Below are positions 1 through 6,196 of a stretch of DNA of 10,173 nucleotides, one piece after another. The notes beneath the pieces were generated by a model. It ran no database searches, was not told where the DNA came from, and saw only the letters and a list, made by a program, of their open reading frames with translations. The stretch is from contig CANRCH010000054.1 of assembly GCA_947629065.1 (NCBI GenBank), positions 1 to 10,173 on the forward strand. Reading direction: 5' to 3'. Source of the stretch: an uncultured Aliarcobacter sp. (lineage in GTDB: Bacteria > Campylobacterota > Campylobacteria > Campylobacterales > Arcobacteraceae). The first letter of the stretch is position 1. Every line of letters begins with the position of its first letter. Position numbers and translations under genes: made by a program.

Positions 1-446
1 TCTTTATTTTTTTCACTTAAATCATTTTTTGTAAGTTCTAAATGATAGTTTATCTCTGAAACTAAAGTAATATCATAGATGTAAACTATTACAAGACCCT
101 TTTCTTTATCAAGTGGTGTTATTGTAATGCTTTGTTGCATATTATTAAATACTTTATTTGCAACTTTCCCAAGCTCAATATTTATTAAATAGTCACTTGT
201 TTGTGGAGTGTAAAAAGTAGGTGAGTCCAAAACTAAAGAAGTTGAAATTTTTCTTTTTAATCTTTTTTCATCAATATTTGGAAATATATTTGTGATTTTT
301 TTAGAAATTATAGAATCAGATTTTATATTTGTTCTAGTTTCAAGCCATTGATTCCAGAAAATAATTTCTAAATCTCTATTTAAAACAATGATTCCATTGT
401 CTATAGTTTTACAAATAACATCAAATTTACTAGTTGTTTGCATCAT
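1..446 (-). CDS. PAS-domain signalling protein, N-terminal part (cut by left edge)
   Basis: This is the first 148 codons of a gene that runs off the left edge. I translated it by hand, starting with two consecutive Met codons. Residues of about 9-60 look like a PAS sensor domain (NGIIVLNRDLEIIFWNQWLE, the usual opening with the WN pair), and a second beta-rich stretch at about 95-128 (ITITPLDKEKGLVIVYIYDIT) fits the end of the same PAS fold. The last residues are charged and helical, like a linker to an output domain. The ATG overlaps the TGA of the upstream phosphatase gene (ATGA), so the two are translationally coupled in one operon with the receiver gene. In such operons the output is commonly a GGDEF diguanylate cyclase or a histidine kinase. 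It lies outside the window, so which one applies here is unknown. No membrane segment is seen, so a cytoplasmic sensor is likely. Confidence 0.8.
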   Translation of the reverse strand, partial: MMQTTSKFDVICKTIDNGIIVLNRDLEIIFWNQWLETRTNIKSDSIISKKITNIFPNIDEKRLKRKISTSLVLDSPTFYTPQTSDYLINIELGKVANKVFNNMQQSITITPLDKEKGLVIVYIYDITLVSEINYHLELTKNDLSEKNK

Positions 447-1057
447 AAATCTTCTAAAATCTGATTTAGTTTTTCTTTTATAAACAAAATTGAGTTATCT
501 GTTGTAAAGATAAATAATTCTCCATTTATATTTAAATCATCAAAATTAAGCTCAGTTGAGATAATAATAACTTTTTTATAAGAGTTTATAAAAAGATTAT
601 TTAATTCATTTGCAGATGATATTTGTTTTATAATTGGTGCTGAAAAACTAACATTCGCATCCATATCTTCAGCTAGTTTTCCAATAGTTGAAGATGATAA
701 AATATTTGTTATTTCTAAAGAAACATCAGAAATCTCTTCATCAGTTAATTCATCTTCTTCAATTCCAAATTTTAAAGCTATATTTGTAGCAGATTTTTTG
801 TCTATTACAAACATATTTTCACCATTAAAACTACCACTAATTTCTTGTAAAGCTATTAAATGCTCTTCATTTAAATCAAGTTCGCTAATTAAATAATCTT
901 TAAAATTTACTGCATTAATAATTTTTATTTTAGGAATAGATAGCTGTGCAAAAGCGTCTAATATCTCAGAAATTGCAGCTGTTGCACTTCCGTAAGCCAC
1001 ATTCATAAGCTCTTGTAAACAATCTTTTTCATCTTCATTTAGTATAATATCTGTCAT
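443..1057 (-). CDS. CheC/CheX-family CheY-P phosphatase-like protein
   Basis: A 204-residue cytoplasmic protein with two copies of the catalytic signature of the CheC/CheX/FliY phosphatases, D/S-x3-E-x2-N. The first is D12...E16-L-M-N19, followed by a helix (VAYGSATAAISEIL). The second is D111...E115-I-T-N118, followed by ILSSSTIGKLAE. Family members use the Glu/Asn pair to dephosphorylate CheY-P. Keeping both sites is the CheC pattern, while CheX keeps only one. The length is close to that of CheC. It starts 3 nt after the receiver gene and overlaps the PAS gene by 4 nt, so its likely substrate is the neighbouring receiver. The ribosome binding site (AAGATAAGAA) is modest and lies in the end of the receiver gene. 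The lack of flagellar or Che genes nearby suggests a dedicated signalling module rather than the main chemotaxis pathway. Family call is firm; partner is inferred. Confidence 0.85.
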   Translation of the reverse strand: MTDIILNEDEKDCLQELMNVAYGSATAAISEILDAFAQLSIPKIKIINAVNFKDYLISELDLNEEHLIALQEISGSFNGENMFVIDKKSATNIALKFGIEEDELTDEEISDVSLEITNILSSSTIGKLAEDMDANVSFSAPIIKQISSANELNNLFINSYKKVIIISTELNFDDLNINGELFIFTTDNSILFIKEKLNQILEDL

Positions 1058-1060
1058 TTC

Positions 1061-1429
1061 TTATCTTTTACTATTTAGTTTTTCAAATATTTGTTGCATT
1101 TTTTGTGAGTCAATAGGTTTTTTTATGAAGCTTAAAGCTCCTAACTCTAAAACTTTATCAACAGCTGCTTTTTGAATATCAGCTGAAACTACAACAATTT
1201 TTGCACTATTATCATGATTTTTTATTAGTTCTAATGCAGTAAAGCCATCCATTACAGGCATTGTTAAATCTAAAAAAACAATATCAAAAGAGTTTTCTTT
1301 ATATAGATTTACAGCTTCTTCGCCATCTTGTGCTTCACTTAATTCAAAATTTTCCCCTAGAACTTCGCTTAAAGTTTTAATAAGCATTTTCCTTGCCATT
1401 CTTGAATCATCAGTAACCAATATTTTCAT
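1061..1429 (-). CDS. CheY-like single-domain response regulator
   Basis: A 122-residue stand-alone receiver domain with all the active-site residues: acidic pair D7/D8, phosphoacceptor D54 in FLDLTMPVMDG, switch Ser S82 (VVSAD) and Lys K104 before Pro (IKKPID). There is no DNA-binding or enzymatic output domain, so it must act by protein contact, as CheY does. It is the first gene of the operon. The ATG is preceded by AGGA at 1436-1439 with 6 nt spacing. The CheC-like phosphatase follows after 3 nt and the PAS protein after that, suggesting that phosphorylation by a kinase and removal by the phosphatase set the output of the PAS protein. It could also be part of a chemotaxis branch, but nothing here shows which kinase feeds it. 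Confidence 0.93.
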   Translation of the reverse strand: MKILVTDDSRMARKMLIKTLSEVLGENFELSEAQDGEEAVNLYKENSFDIVFLDLTMPVMDGFTALELIKNHDNSAKIVVVSADIQKAAVDKVLELGALSFIKKPIDSQKMQQIFEKLNSKR

Positions 1430-1454
1430 ACTATATCCTAAAAAAATAATTAAT

Positions 1455-1460
1455 ATTCTA
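1455..1460 (-). promoter_or_regulatory. Putative -10 box of the cheY-like operon
   Basis: Read on the minus strand this is TAGAAT preceded by TAGC, close to the sigma70 -10 consensus. It would start transcription at about 1448, leaving a leader of about 20 nt that holds the AGGA ribosome binding site. There is no good -35; T-rich tracts upstream are typical of Campylobacterota promoters. Confidence 0.45.
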
Positions 1461-1500
1461 GCTAAAAATATTTAAGAATAACTTTTTATTAAATAGTAGA

Positions 1501-1506
1501 TATACT
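1501..1506 (+). promoter_or_regulatory. Putative -10 box directly upstream of the mnmC-like gene
   Basis: TATACT lies only 6 nt before the ATG of the FAD oxidoreductase, after an A/T-rich stretch. If used, the transcript would begin at or next to the start codon (leaderless). Consistent with this, no AGGA-type ribosome binding site is visible before that ATG, unlike most genes in the window. Confidence 0.4.
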
Positions 1507-1512
1507 AAGCTT

Positions 1513-2688
1513 ATGAAAACTTATGAACATATAATTATTGGTGCAGGAATTGCTGGTTGTAGTCTTGCATATTTTTTAAATAAATCTTCAAAAAATACTC
1601 TTTTAATAGATAAAAATTCTGATGTAGCATTTGGAGCAAGTGGAGTTGCTGGAGCGTTTTTATCTCCTCTTCTAGGAAAAGATAATGAGTTCAAAAATCT
1701 AGTAACAAAAGCTTTGAAATTTAGTATAGATTTTTATAAACAAGAGTTTAGTGAATATTTAGAAAATTGTGGAACACTTAGAATTCCAAAAAATAGACTT
1801 GATGATGAGAAATTTCAAGAGTATATAGAGTTTATGGATTTTGAATTTTATGAGAAAAATAACGGATATTTCTTCCCTATTGGAAGTAGTGTAAAACCTT
1901 ATGAGATTTGTAAAAAATTAACAAAAGATATAGAAAAACTTCTATCTTATGAAGTAAAAACTTTAGAAAAAACTGAAGATTTTTGGCTAATAAATAGTGA
2001 GATAAAAGCTAAAAATATATTTTTAACAACAGGTGCAAATATTAAGCTAATAGATGAACCATATTTTGATTTAAGAGCTGTTTGGGGACAAAAAATAGAT
2101 ATATTAAGTTCTACAAAAACTACTCATCACTATCATAAAGAGTGTTCAGTTTCAAAAGCAGAAAACACAAACGAAAATAATATATATAAAATATCTATTG
2201 GTGCAACTCATAATAGATTCCTTGAATCTATAAAATATGATACTTCATATAATCTTGATTTAAAAGATATAAATAATAAAATTCATAACGAAAAAACCTC
2301 AAAAATAATAAAAACTGACAATGAAAAATTATTAAAAAAAGCAAATGATATTATAAAGCTTGAAGATGTGAAGATTATTGATATAAAAATAGGTGCAAGA
2401 GCTTCAAGTGTTGATTACTTTCCAATGATTGGATTATTGGTGGATTCAGTAAAAAGCATTGAAAAACATCCACATATTGTAAATGGAAGTTTTATAAAAG
2501 ATGAAAATTTAATAAAGATTGAAAATCTATATACTTTAAATGGTCTTGGAGGAAGAGGGTTTGTATTATCTCCATATTTAGCTAAAATATTGGCTGATTT
2601 TGTGCTAAATAGTACAAAAATAGATACAAATTTAACAAATCATAGACTATTTAAAAGATGGGCAAAAAGATTAAGGAATAAAAATTGA
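1513..2688 (+). CDS. mnmC: FAD-dependent oxidoreductase, MnmC C-terminal-domain type (tRNA U34 modification)
   Basis: A 391-residue protein of the DAO (D-amino-acid oxidase-like) FAD fold. The FAD-binding motif G10-A-G-I-A-G15 is at the N-terminus with the acidic end of strand 2 near D33. Several stretches match MnmC(o) better than DadA or glycine oxidase: GASGVAGAFLSPLLGKD (41-57), LRAVWGQ (188-193), KIGARASSVDYFPMIGLL (292-309) and LNGLGGRGFVLSPYLA (342-357). MnmC(o) oxidatively removes the carboxymethyl group of cmnm5(s2)U34 in tRNA to give nm5(s2)U34. The methyltransferase domain found N-terminally in the enterobacterial fusion is absent, so the final methylation to mnm5 would need a separate MnmD or not occur. 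Residues 200-290 are lysine/asparagine-rich and poorly conserved by eye. The next gene's TTG overlaps its stop by 3 nt. The symbol is given for the oxidoreductase part only. Confidence 0.78.
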   Translation: MKTYEHIIIGAGIAGCSLAYFLNKSSKNTLLIDKNSDVAFGASGVAGAFLSPLLGKDNEFKNLVTKALKFSIDFYKQEFSEYLENCGTLRIPKNRLDDEKFQEYIEFMDFEFYEKNNGYFFPIGSSVKPYEICKKLTKDIEKLLSYEVKTLEKTEDFWLINSEIKAKNIFLTTGANIKLIDEPYFDLRAVWGQKIDILSSTKTTHHYHKECSVSKAENTNENNIYKISIGATHNRFLESIKYDTSYNLDLKDINNKIHNEKTSKIIKTDNEKLLKKANDIIKLEDVKIIDIKIGARASSVDYFPMIGLLVDSVKSIEKHPHIVNGSFIKDENLIKIENLYTLNGLGGRGFVLSPYLAKILADFVLNSTKIDTNLTNHRLFKRWAKRLRNKN

Positions 2689-3257
2689 AAAATATAATAA
2701 GAGTTGTAATTGTTAGTTTATTAGGATTTGCATTTTTAATATATGCAACAATTCCAGAAAAAAATGAGAATGTAGAAGCTAAATTTGAGACAATTCCAAG
2801 AGTTTTTGATAGTGTTAATAGTGATGCAAATTTTTCTTCAATATTCAAAAAAGATGAAGAAAAAATTATGGTTTTTTTGGATCATGATGCAATTTTTGTT
2901 TTTAAAGATTTGTATAAAAAACTTGAAATTAGTAAAGCAAAAAATATAGTTTTAATAGCAAACACTTCAAATACACCTTGGTTATTTAAAAAAATAGCAA
3001 TTGAAGATGAGTTAGAAAAACTTTATAAAGATTCAAATATTGTTTTAATAAATGATGAAAAAGCTAGATTTAAAAGACTATTTTCACAAAATTCTGAAAC
3101 TATGAGTAGCTATTTTGTGTATAAATTAGAAAAAACAGGAAAGATTAAATTTCTATTTAAATCAAGTGTAAAAAATGGTGCATTTCAAGATGGGATTAGC
3201 CAAGAAGAGATAGATAAAAGTTTAGATGAGTTTTTAAATATGTTAAATTTAAACTAA
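2685..3257 (+). CDS. Membrane-anchored protein of unknown function
   Basis: A 190-residue protein that I do not recognise. The start is TTG at 2685, overlapping the TGA of the previous gene, and is supported by AAGGA at 2673-2677 with 7 nt spacing; no in-frame ATG lies close by. Residues 4-22 form one hydrophobic segment (IIRVVIVSLLGFAFLIYAT) after a basic start, i.e. an uncleaved signal anchor or a signal peptide, so the rest should lie in the periplasm. The soluble part alternates strands and helices: IMVFLDHD (61-68), a helix, NIVLIANTSNTPW (87-99), a helix, NIVLIND (118-124), then YFVYKLEKTGKIKFLF (143-158). That order recalls a thioredoxin-like fold, but the protein has no cysteine at all, so a redox role is unlikely. 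Co-transcription with the tRNA-modification gene is probable, with no obvious functional link. Confidence 0.8.
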   Translation: MKNIIRVVIVSLLGFAFLIYATIPEKNENVEAKFETIPRVFDSVNSDANFSSIFKKDEEKIMVFLDHDAIFVFKDLYKKLEISKAKNIVLIANTSNTPWLFKKIAIEDELEKLYKDSNIVLINDEKARFKRLFSQNSETMSSYFVYKLEKTGKIKFLFKSSVKNGAFQDGISQEEIDKSLDEFLNMLNLN

Positions 3258-3280
3258 GAAGAAACTCTTCTTAGTTTTTT
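3252..3280. terminator. Bidirectional intrinsic terminator between convergent genes
   Basis: A perfect 11-bp inverted repeat (AACTAAGAAGA / TCTTCTTAGTT, arms 3252-3262 and 3266-3276) with a 3-nt loop is followed on the plus strand by TTTT to 3280. On the minus strand the stem is followed by TTTAAATTT, a weaker tract. The left arm contains the TAA stop of the plus-strand gene, and tonB ends at 3279 on the other strand, so one hairpin probably terminates both operons. Confidence 0.85.
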
Positions 3281-4022
3281 AGTTTATTGAGTAGTTAATA
3301 GGTACTTGAATATTCCAAACAGTTCTATTTAATTCAAGAGGAATTGCTTCAAAACTAGCAATTTTCATAAGCAGTTCAATACTTGCCTCATCTAGTTTCT
3401 CAAATTTAGATTTTCCAACAACTCTTACATTTTTTATTGTTCCATCTTTTAAAATATCAAAACTAATAATTACTTTTCCAGTCTGTTTCAATCTTTTTGC
3501 AGCTTTTGGATAAACCTTATTTCTTTCTATTTTAGCTTTGATTCTAGCTAAATAAGCATCTTCTATACTTGCTGTTTGCTGTGCACTCATTTGTGGAACA
3601 CTTGGAGTGTTATTAACAGCAGGTGTTGGTTTTGAAACAGTTGGTGTTGGATTTGTGTTTTGTACTACAGCTTCAACAGGTTCTACAACTTGTTCAACAG
3701 GTTTTATCTCTTTTGGAGGTTCTTTTTTTACAATCTTTTCAACAGGTTTTTTAATTGGTTTTGGTTTCTGCTTTACAACTTTTTCAACAACTGGAAGTGG
3801 TTTTTCAACAACAGGCTCAACAATTGGTTCAGGTGGTGTTGGCTTTGCAACTGGTTGTTCTGGTGCTGGTTGGGCAATTGCTACACTACTTAAAGATATT
3901 TTTGTAATAATCTCTTCCTCTTTTGGAGTAATTTTTATATCATTTATTGCATATAAAAATGCTACTCCAATAGCTAAATATAAAAAACTTGTTATTAAAA
4001 AAGATTCTAAGTATCTATTCAT
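3279..4022 (-). CDS. tonB: TonB energy-transducing protein
   Basis: A 247-residue TonB. Residues 7-27 form the single N-terminal membrane anchor. Residues 51-142 are a periplasmic spacer rich in Pro, Lys, Glu and Val (EPIVEPVVEKP, KQKPKPIKKP, KEPPKEIKP) that can span the periplasm. Residues 155-247 are the C-terminal domain, with the family's YP pair at 171-172 (IERNKVYPKAAKRLKQTGKV) and a beta-strand end (NIQVPINY). It carries proton-motive-force energy from ExbB/ExbD to TonB-dependent outer-membrane receptors for siderophores, haem or other scarce substrates. It lies 3 nt after exbD, with AAAGAAGTAG before its ATG, as the last gene of exbB-exbD-tonB. No receptor gene is in the window, so the substrate is unknown. 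Confidence 0.95.
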   Translation of the reverse strand: MNRYLESFLITSFLYLAIGVAFLYAINDIKITPKEEEIITKISLSSVAIAQPAPEQPVAKPTPPEPIVEPVVEKPLPVVEKVVKQKPKPIKKPVEKIVKKEPPKEIKPVEQVVEPVEAVVQNTNPTPTVSKPTPAVNNTPSVPQMSAQQTASIEDAYLARIKAKIERNKVYPKAAKRLKQTGKVIISFDILKDGTIKNVRVVGKSKFEKLDEASIELLMKIASFEAIPLELNRTVWNIQVPINYSIN

Positions 4023-4025
4023 TTT

Positions 4026-4403
4026 CTACTTCTTTGTTACGATTGAGACATTTGAAAAACCGTTCTTTTTAAGCATATCTAATACATTTACAAAAGATTC
4101 AAATCTTGTCTCTTTATCTGTGTTTAAATGAACTGGAGTATCTTTTGATTTCTCTAAAATCTCTAGTTCAATATTCTCTAAAACTATAGGTCTATCTTCT
4201 AAAAATAGTTCACCTTTTTCGTTTATTACAATTACTATCTCTTTATCAGGCTTTAGTTGATCTGCATTTGAAGCATTTGGTAAAGCTACAGGAATAATTC
4301 CTTTTGTAATAAATGTTGAAGTAAGTAAAACTATTGCTAAAAGTACAAGTAAAACATCAATAAATGGAATTACATTTATTGAATCAAACTTCTGTAGCTT
4401 CAT
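4026..4403 (-). CDS. exbD: ExbD biopolymer transport protein
   Basis: A 125-residue inner-membrane protein with one transmembrane segment (about 11-33, VIPFIDVLLVLLAIVLLTST). It contains the essential membrane Asp, D16, in the family motif N-V-I-P-F-I-D, which takes part in proton translocation. Residues 34-125 are the periplasmic domain. It forms the TonB-energising motor with ExbB. Its start lies within exbB (20-bp overlap), with GGAGAG at 4409-4414 placed 5 nt before the ATG, a strong internal ribosome binding site. TolR shares this fold, but tonB directly downstream and the absence of tolA/tolB favour ExbD. Confidence 0.93.
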   Translation of the reverse strand: MKLQKFDSINVIPFIDVLLVLLAIVLLTSTFITKGIIPVALPNASNADQLKPDKEIVIVINEKGELFLEDRPIVLENIELEILEKSKDTPVHLNTDKETRFESFVNVLDMLKKNGFSNVSIVTKK

Positions 4404-4812
4404 ATTCGCTCTCCAAAACTTCAGCTGAACGGCTTAAAATATTGTAAAATACCATTGATACAATTGCTACAACAAGACCAACTGCTGTTGCTTTTAGTGC
4501 AAGTGCAAGGCTTTCCATAATCTTACTAGCATCAATATCTCCAGCTCCCATTGTCATAAATGTAAGCATAATTGCTAAAACAGTTCCTAAAAGTCCAATA
4601 TATGGTGAGTTTGAAGCAATTGTTCCAATTATTGTAAGATGTTTTGTTAATGCAACATCTAAAGCTTTTTTTGTTTTAAATGAATCAACTTTCACTCTTT
4701 TGTAAAATATAACTCTTTCAATAAAGAAAAATATTGCAATAAAGCACATAACTACAAGTAAGCTAATAACTCCATAATCAACCAGATGTTTTAGTGTTTC
4801 TATGTCTTCCAT
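4384..4812 (-). CDS. exbB: ExbB proton channel subunit (short form)
   Basis: A 142-residue member of the MotA/TolQ/ExbB family. It has three membrane segments, at about 14-33, 60-88 and 103-125. The two conserved cores are IASNSPYIGLLGTVLAIMLTF (65-85) and LALKATAVGLVVAIVSMVFYN (104-124), with pore-lining Thr at T77 and T109. It is much shorter than E. coli ExbB because the long N-terminal part is missing, as is usual in the Campylobacterota type. It forms the pentameric channel around ExbD. First gene of the operon, with AGGA at 4819-4822 and 6 nt spacing to the ATG. A Fur-like box lies in its promoter, so iron-responsive expression is likely. Confidence 0.93.
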   Translation of the reverse strand: MEDIETLKHLVDYGVISLLVVMCFIAIFFFIERVIFYKRVKVDSFKTKKALDVALTKHLTIIGTIASNSPYIGLLGTVLAIMLTFMTMGAGDIDASKIMESLALALKATAVGLVVAIVSMVFYNILSRSAEVLESEYEATEV

Positions 4813-4843
4813 AATCTATCCTATAAAAAATTTTTAGAATTTT

Positions 4844-4849
4844 ATTGTA
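4844..4849 (-). promoter_or_regulatory. Putative -10 box of exbB-exbD-tonB
   Basis: Read on the minus strand this is TACAAT, one base from TATAAT. It would give a start near 4837 and a leader of about 25 nt carrying the AGGA ribosome binding site. The Fur-like palindrome lies immediately upstream (4855-4867), in the -35/-10 spacer region. Confidence 0.5.
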
Positions 4850-4854
4850 ATATT

Positions 4855-4867
4855 GATAATAATTATC
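4855..4867. promoter_or_regulatory. Fur-like operator (iron box)
   Basis: GATAAT-A-ATTATC is a perfect 6-1-6 palindrome matching the core of the classical Fur box (GATAATGATAATCATTATC). It sits just upstream of the exbB -10 box, where a bound repressor would block RNA polymerase. Known practice: tonB/exbBD systems are commonly Fur-repressed. The site also lies in the shared upstream region of the divergent tolC-like gene, but about 90 bp from that start, so an effect on efflux genes is only possible. Confidence 0.75.
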
Positions 4868-4894
4868 TTAATGTGGCGTATTATATTAAGAATA

Positions 4895-4914
4895 TGTTAA
4901 AATACTGTTAAAAT
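4895..4914 (+). repeat. Tandem 9-bp direct repeat with 11-bp period in the tolC-like promoter
   Basis: TGTTAAAAT occurs at 4895-4903 and again at 4906-4914, one helical turn apart, 45 bp before the tolC-like start. An 11-bp repeat period is typical of OmpR/PhoB-family response regulator sites. Each copy also contains TAAAAT, which could serve as a -10 box, so tandem promoter elements are an alternative. Confidence 0.45.
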
Positions 4915-4958
4915 TAAGAAGATAAACTTTCAAAATCAATAAAATACAAAGGAAAAAA

Positions 4959-6164
4959 TTGAAAAAATTAGTTATTTGTTCTCTTTTTTGCTCTTTTGCA
5001 CTTGCAAATCCAAATAGTTTGGAAATTTTACAAAAAGATAAAAAAGAGTTTCAAGAGTTAGATAAAAAATCTATAGAGACAAAATATCAAAATCTAAAAA
5101 ATAGCTGGATAGGTACAGTTAAATTCTCATCAGGGCTTTCATACTCTCACCCTTTTTCAAAGGATGATGATAGATATGGTAAAAGTGCAAAAATAAGTTT
5201 TAGCCAAAATATATTTGAATCTGGTGGAATAGAACTTCAAATACAGTATGCAAAAGATAAATTCAACTACGATATGTTAAGTTGGGATAATAAAAATCAG
5301 CAATATCTACAAAATATATATAATATCTTGCTTGAAATATCTAAACTAAATTTCCAATTAGACCAAGCAAAATATAGAGGATTAAATAAAGAAATAGAAG
5401 AGATTATAAAAACTATTCAATATGAAGCAGGAAGAGCAGATATTATTGAATTAAACAATGCAATAATGAGTAAAAACACAGTAAAAAAAGAGATAATATC
5501 TCTTGAAAACTCTATCAAAGAACAAGAGTTTGAACTAGCAAAATATACAGAACTTAAATATCAAGAGATAGAAATAGAAGATTTTTCAACTATAAATAAA
5601 GAGGAGTTTTTGGATAAAAACTTAACTATATTACAAGAAGAAGCAAAAGCTATTATGCTAAATACAAGCTATAAGCAAACAAAAACGGATTATTTACCAA
5701 AAATCTATTTTTCAACAGGGCTTGATTACTCAAATAATAATGATACATTTTCAAGAGCCATAAAAGATACAAATAAAGATTATGCAGGTGCAAGTGCTAG
5801 TATTGGTTTAGAGATGCCTTTATATGATTATAATAAAACAACAAAACTTGAAGAGGCAAAACTTGAAGTTTTAAAACAAAAAGCACTTATTAATGATGTT
5901 AAAAATGAAGAGTCTTATGATTTTTATGAGTTATTAACAAAAATTGATACATATAAAAAACACAATAGTACTATAAATGAGAATATAGATTTATATGAAG
6001 AGTTAATAAAAACAAATGAGATTTCAAACCAAAGTGGAATGACTTCAGCTTATGATTTAGAGATTTTAAAAAACTCTCAAGAGATAAACTATTATGACTT
6101 AAAAATAAATGATATTAGTATAATGCAAACTTACGCAAAACTATATTTCAAAATTAAAAACTAA
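4959..6164 (+). CDS. TolC-family outer-membrane efflux channel
   Basis: A 401-residue protein with a Sec signal peptide (basic start, hydrophobic core, A14-L-A16 cleavage motif before N17). The remainder is typical of the outer-membrane efflux protein family: long charged helices broken by short beta segments, in two related halves. The beta parts are GTVKFSSGLSYSHPF...KISFSQNIFESGG in the first half and LPKIYFSTGLDYSN...ASIGLEMPLYDYNK in the second. It would form a trimeric channel across the outer membrane for the adaptor and ABC pump encoded downstream. The start is TTG, supported by AAAGGA at 4948-4953 with 5 nt spacing; no ATG fits the signal peptide. Residues C7 and C11 do not make a proper lipobox, so a lipoprotein is unlikely. 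It is slightly shorter than E. coli TolC. Substrate unknown. Confidence 0.9.
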   Translation: MKKLVICSLFCSFALANPNSLEILQKDKKEFQELDKKSIETKYQNLKNSWIGTVKFSSGLSYSHPFSKDDDRYGKSAKISFSQNIFESGGIELQIQYAKDKFNYDMLSWDNKNQQYLQNIYNILLEISKLNFQLDQAKYRGLNKEIEEIIKTIQYEAGRADIIELNNAIMSKNTVKKEIISLENSIKEQEFELAKYTELKYQEIEIEDFSTINKEEFLDKNLTILQEEAKAIMLNTSYKQTKTDYLPKIYFSTGLDYSNNNDTFSRAIKDTNKDYAGASASIGLEMPLYDYNKTTKLEEAKLEVLKQKALINDVKNEESYDFYELLTKIDTYKKHNSTINENIDLYEELIKTNEISNQSGMTSAYDLEILKNSQEINYYDLKINDISIMQTYAKLYFKIKN

Positions 6165-6196
6165 AAATTAAAAAAATTAAGAAGGAAAGAGATTTT

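Noticed and set aside
1513..2688. D-amino-acid dehydrogenase or glycine oxidase
   Set aside because: The general fold is shared, but the ASG...SPLL, LRAVWGQ, ARASSVDYFPMIG and GLGGRGF blocks fit MnmC(o) better; the alternative is not fully excluded.
2651..2848. Open frame on the minus strand, 65 codons, with hydrophobic stretches
   Set aside because: Lies opposite the junction of two supported genes and mirrors the membrane-anchor codons; no ribosome binding site or partner.
3607..4131. Open frames on the plus strand across tonB (3607-4131 and 3660-3893)
   Set aside because: They are antisense shadows of the Pro/Lys-rich TonB spacer; the predicted proteins are low-complexity Thr/Gly/Phe or Asn/Phe/Trp strings with no domain or ribosome binding site.
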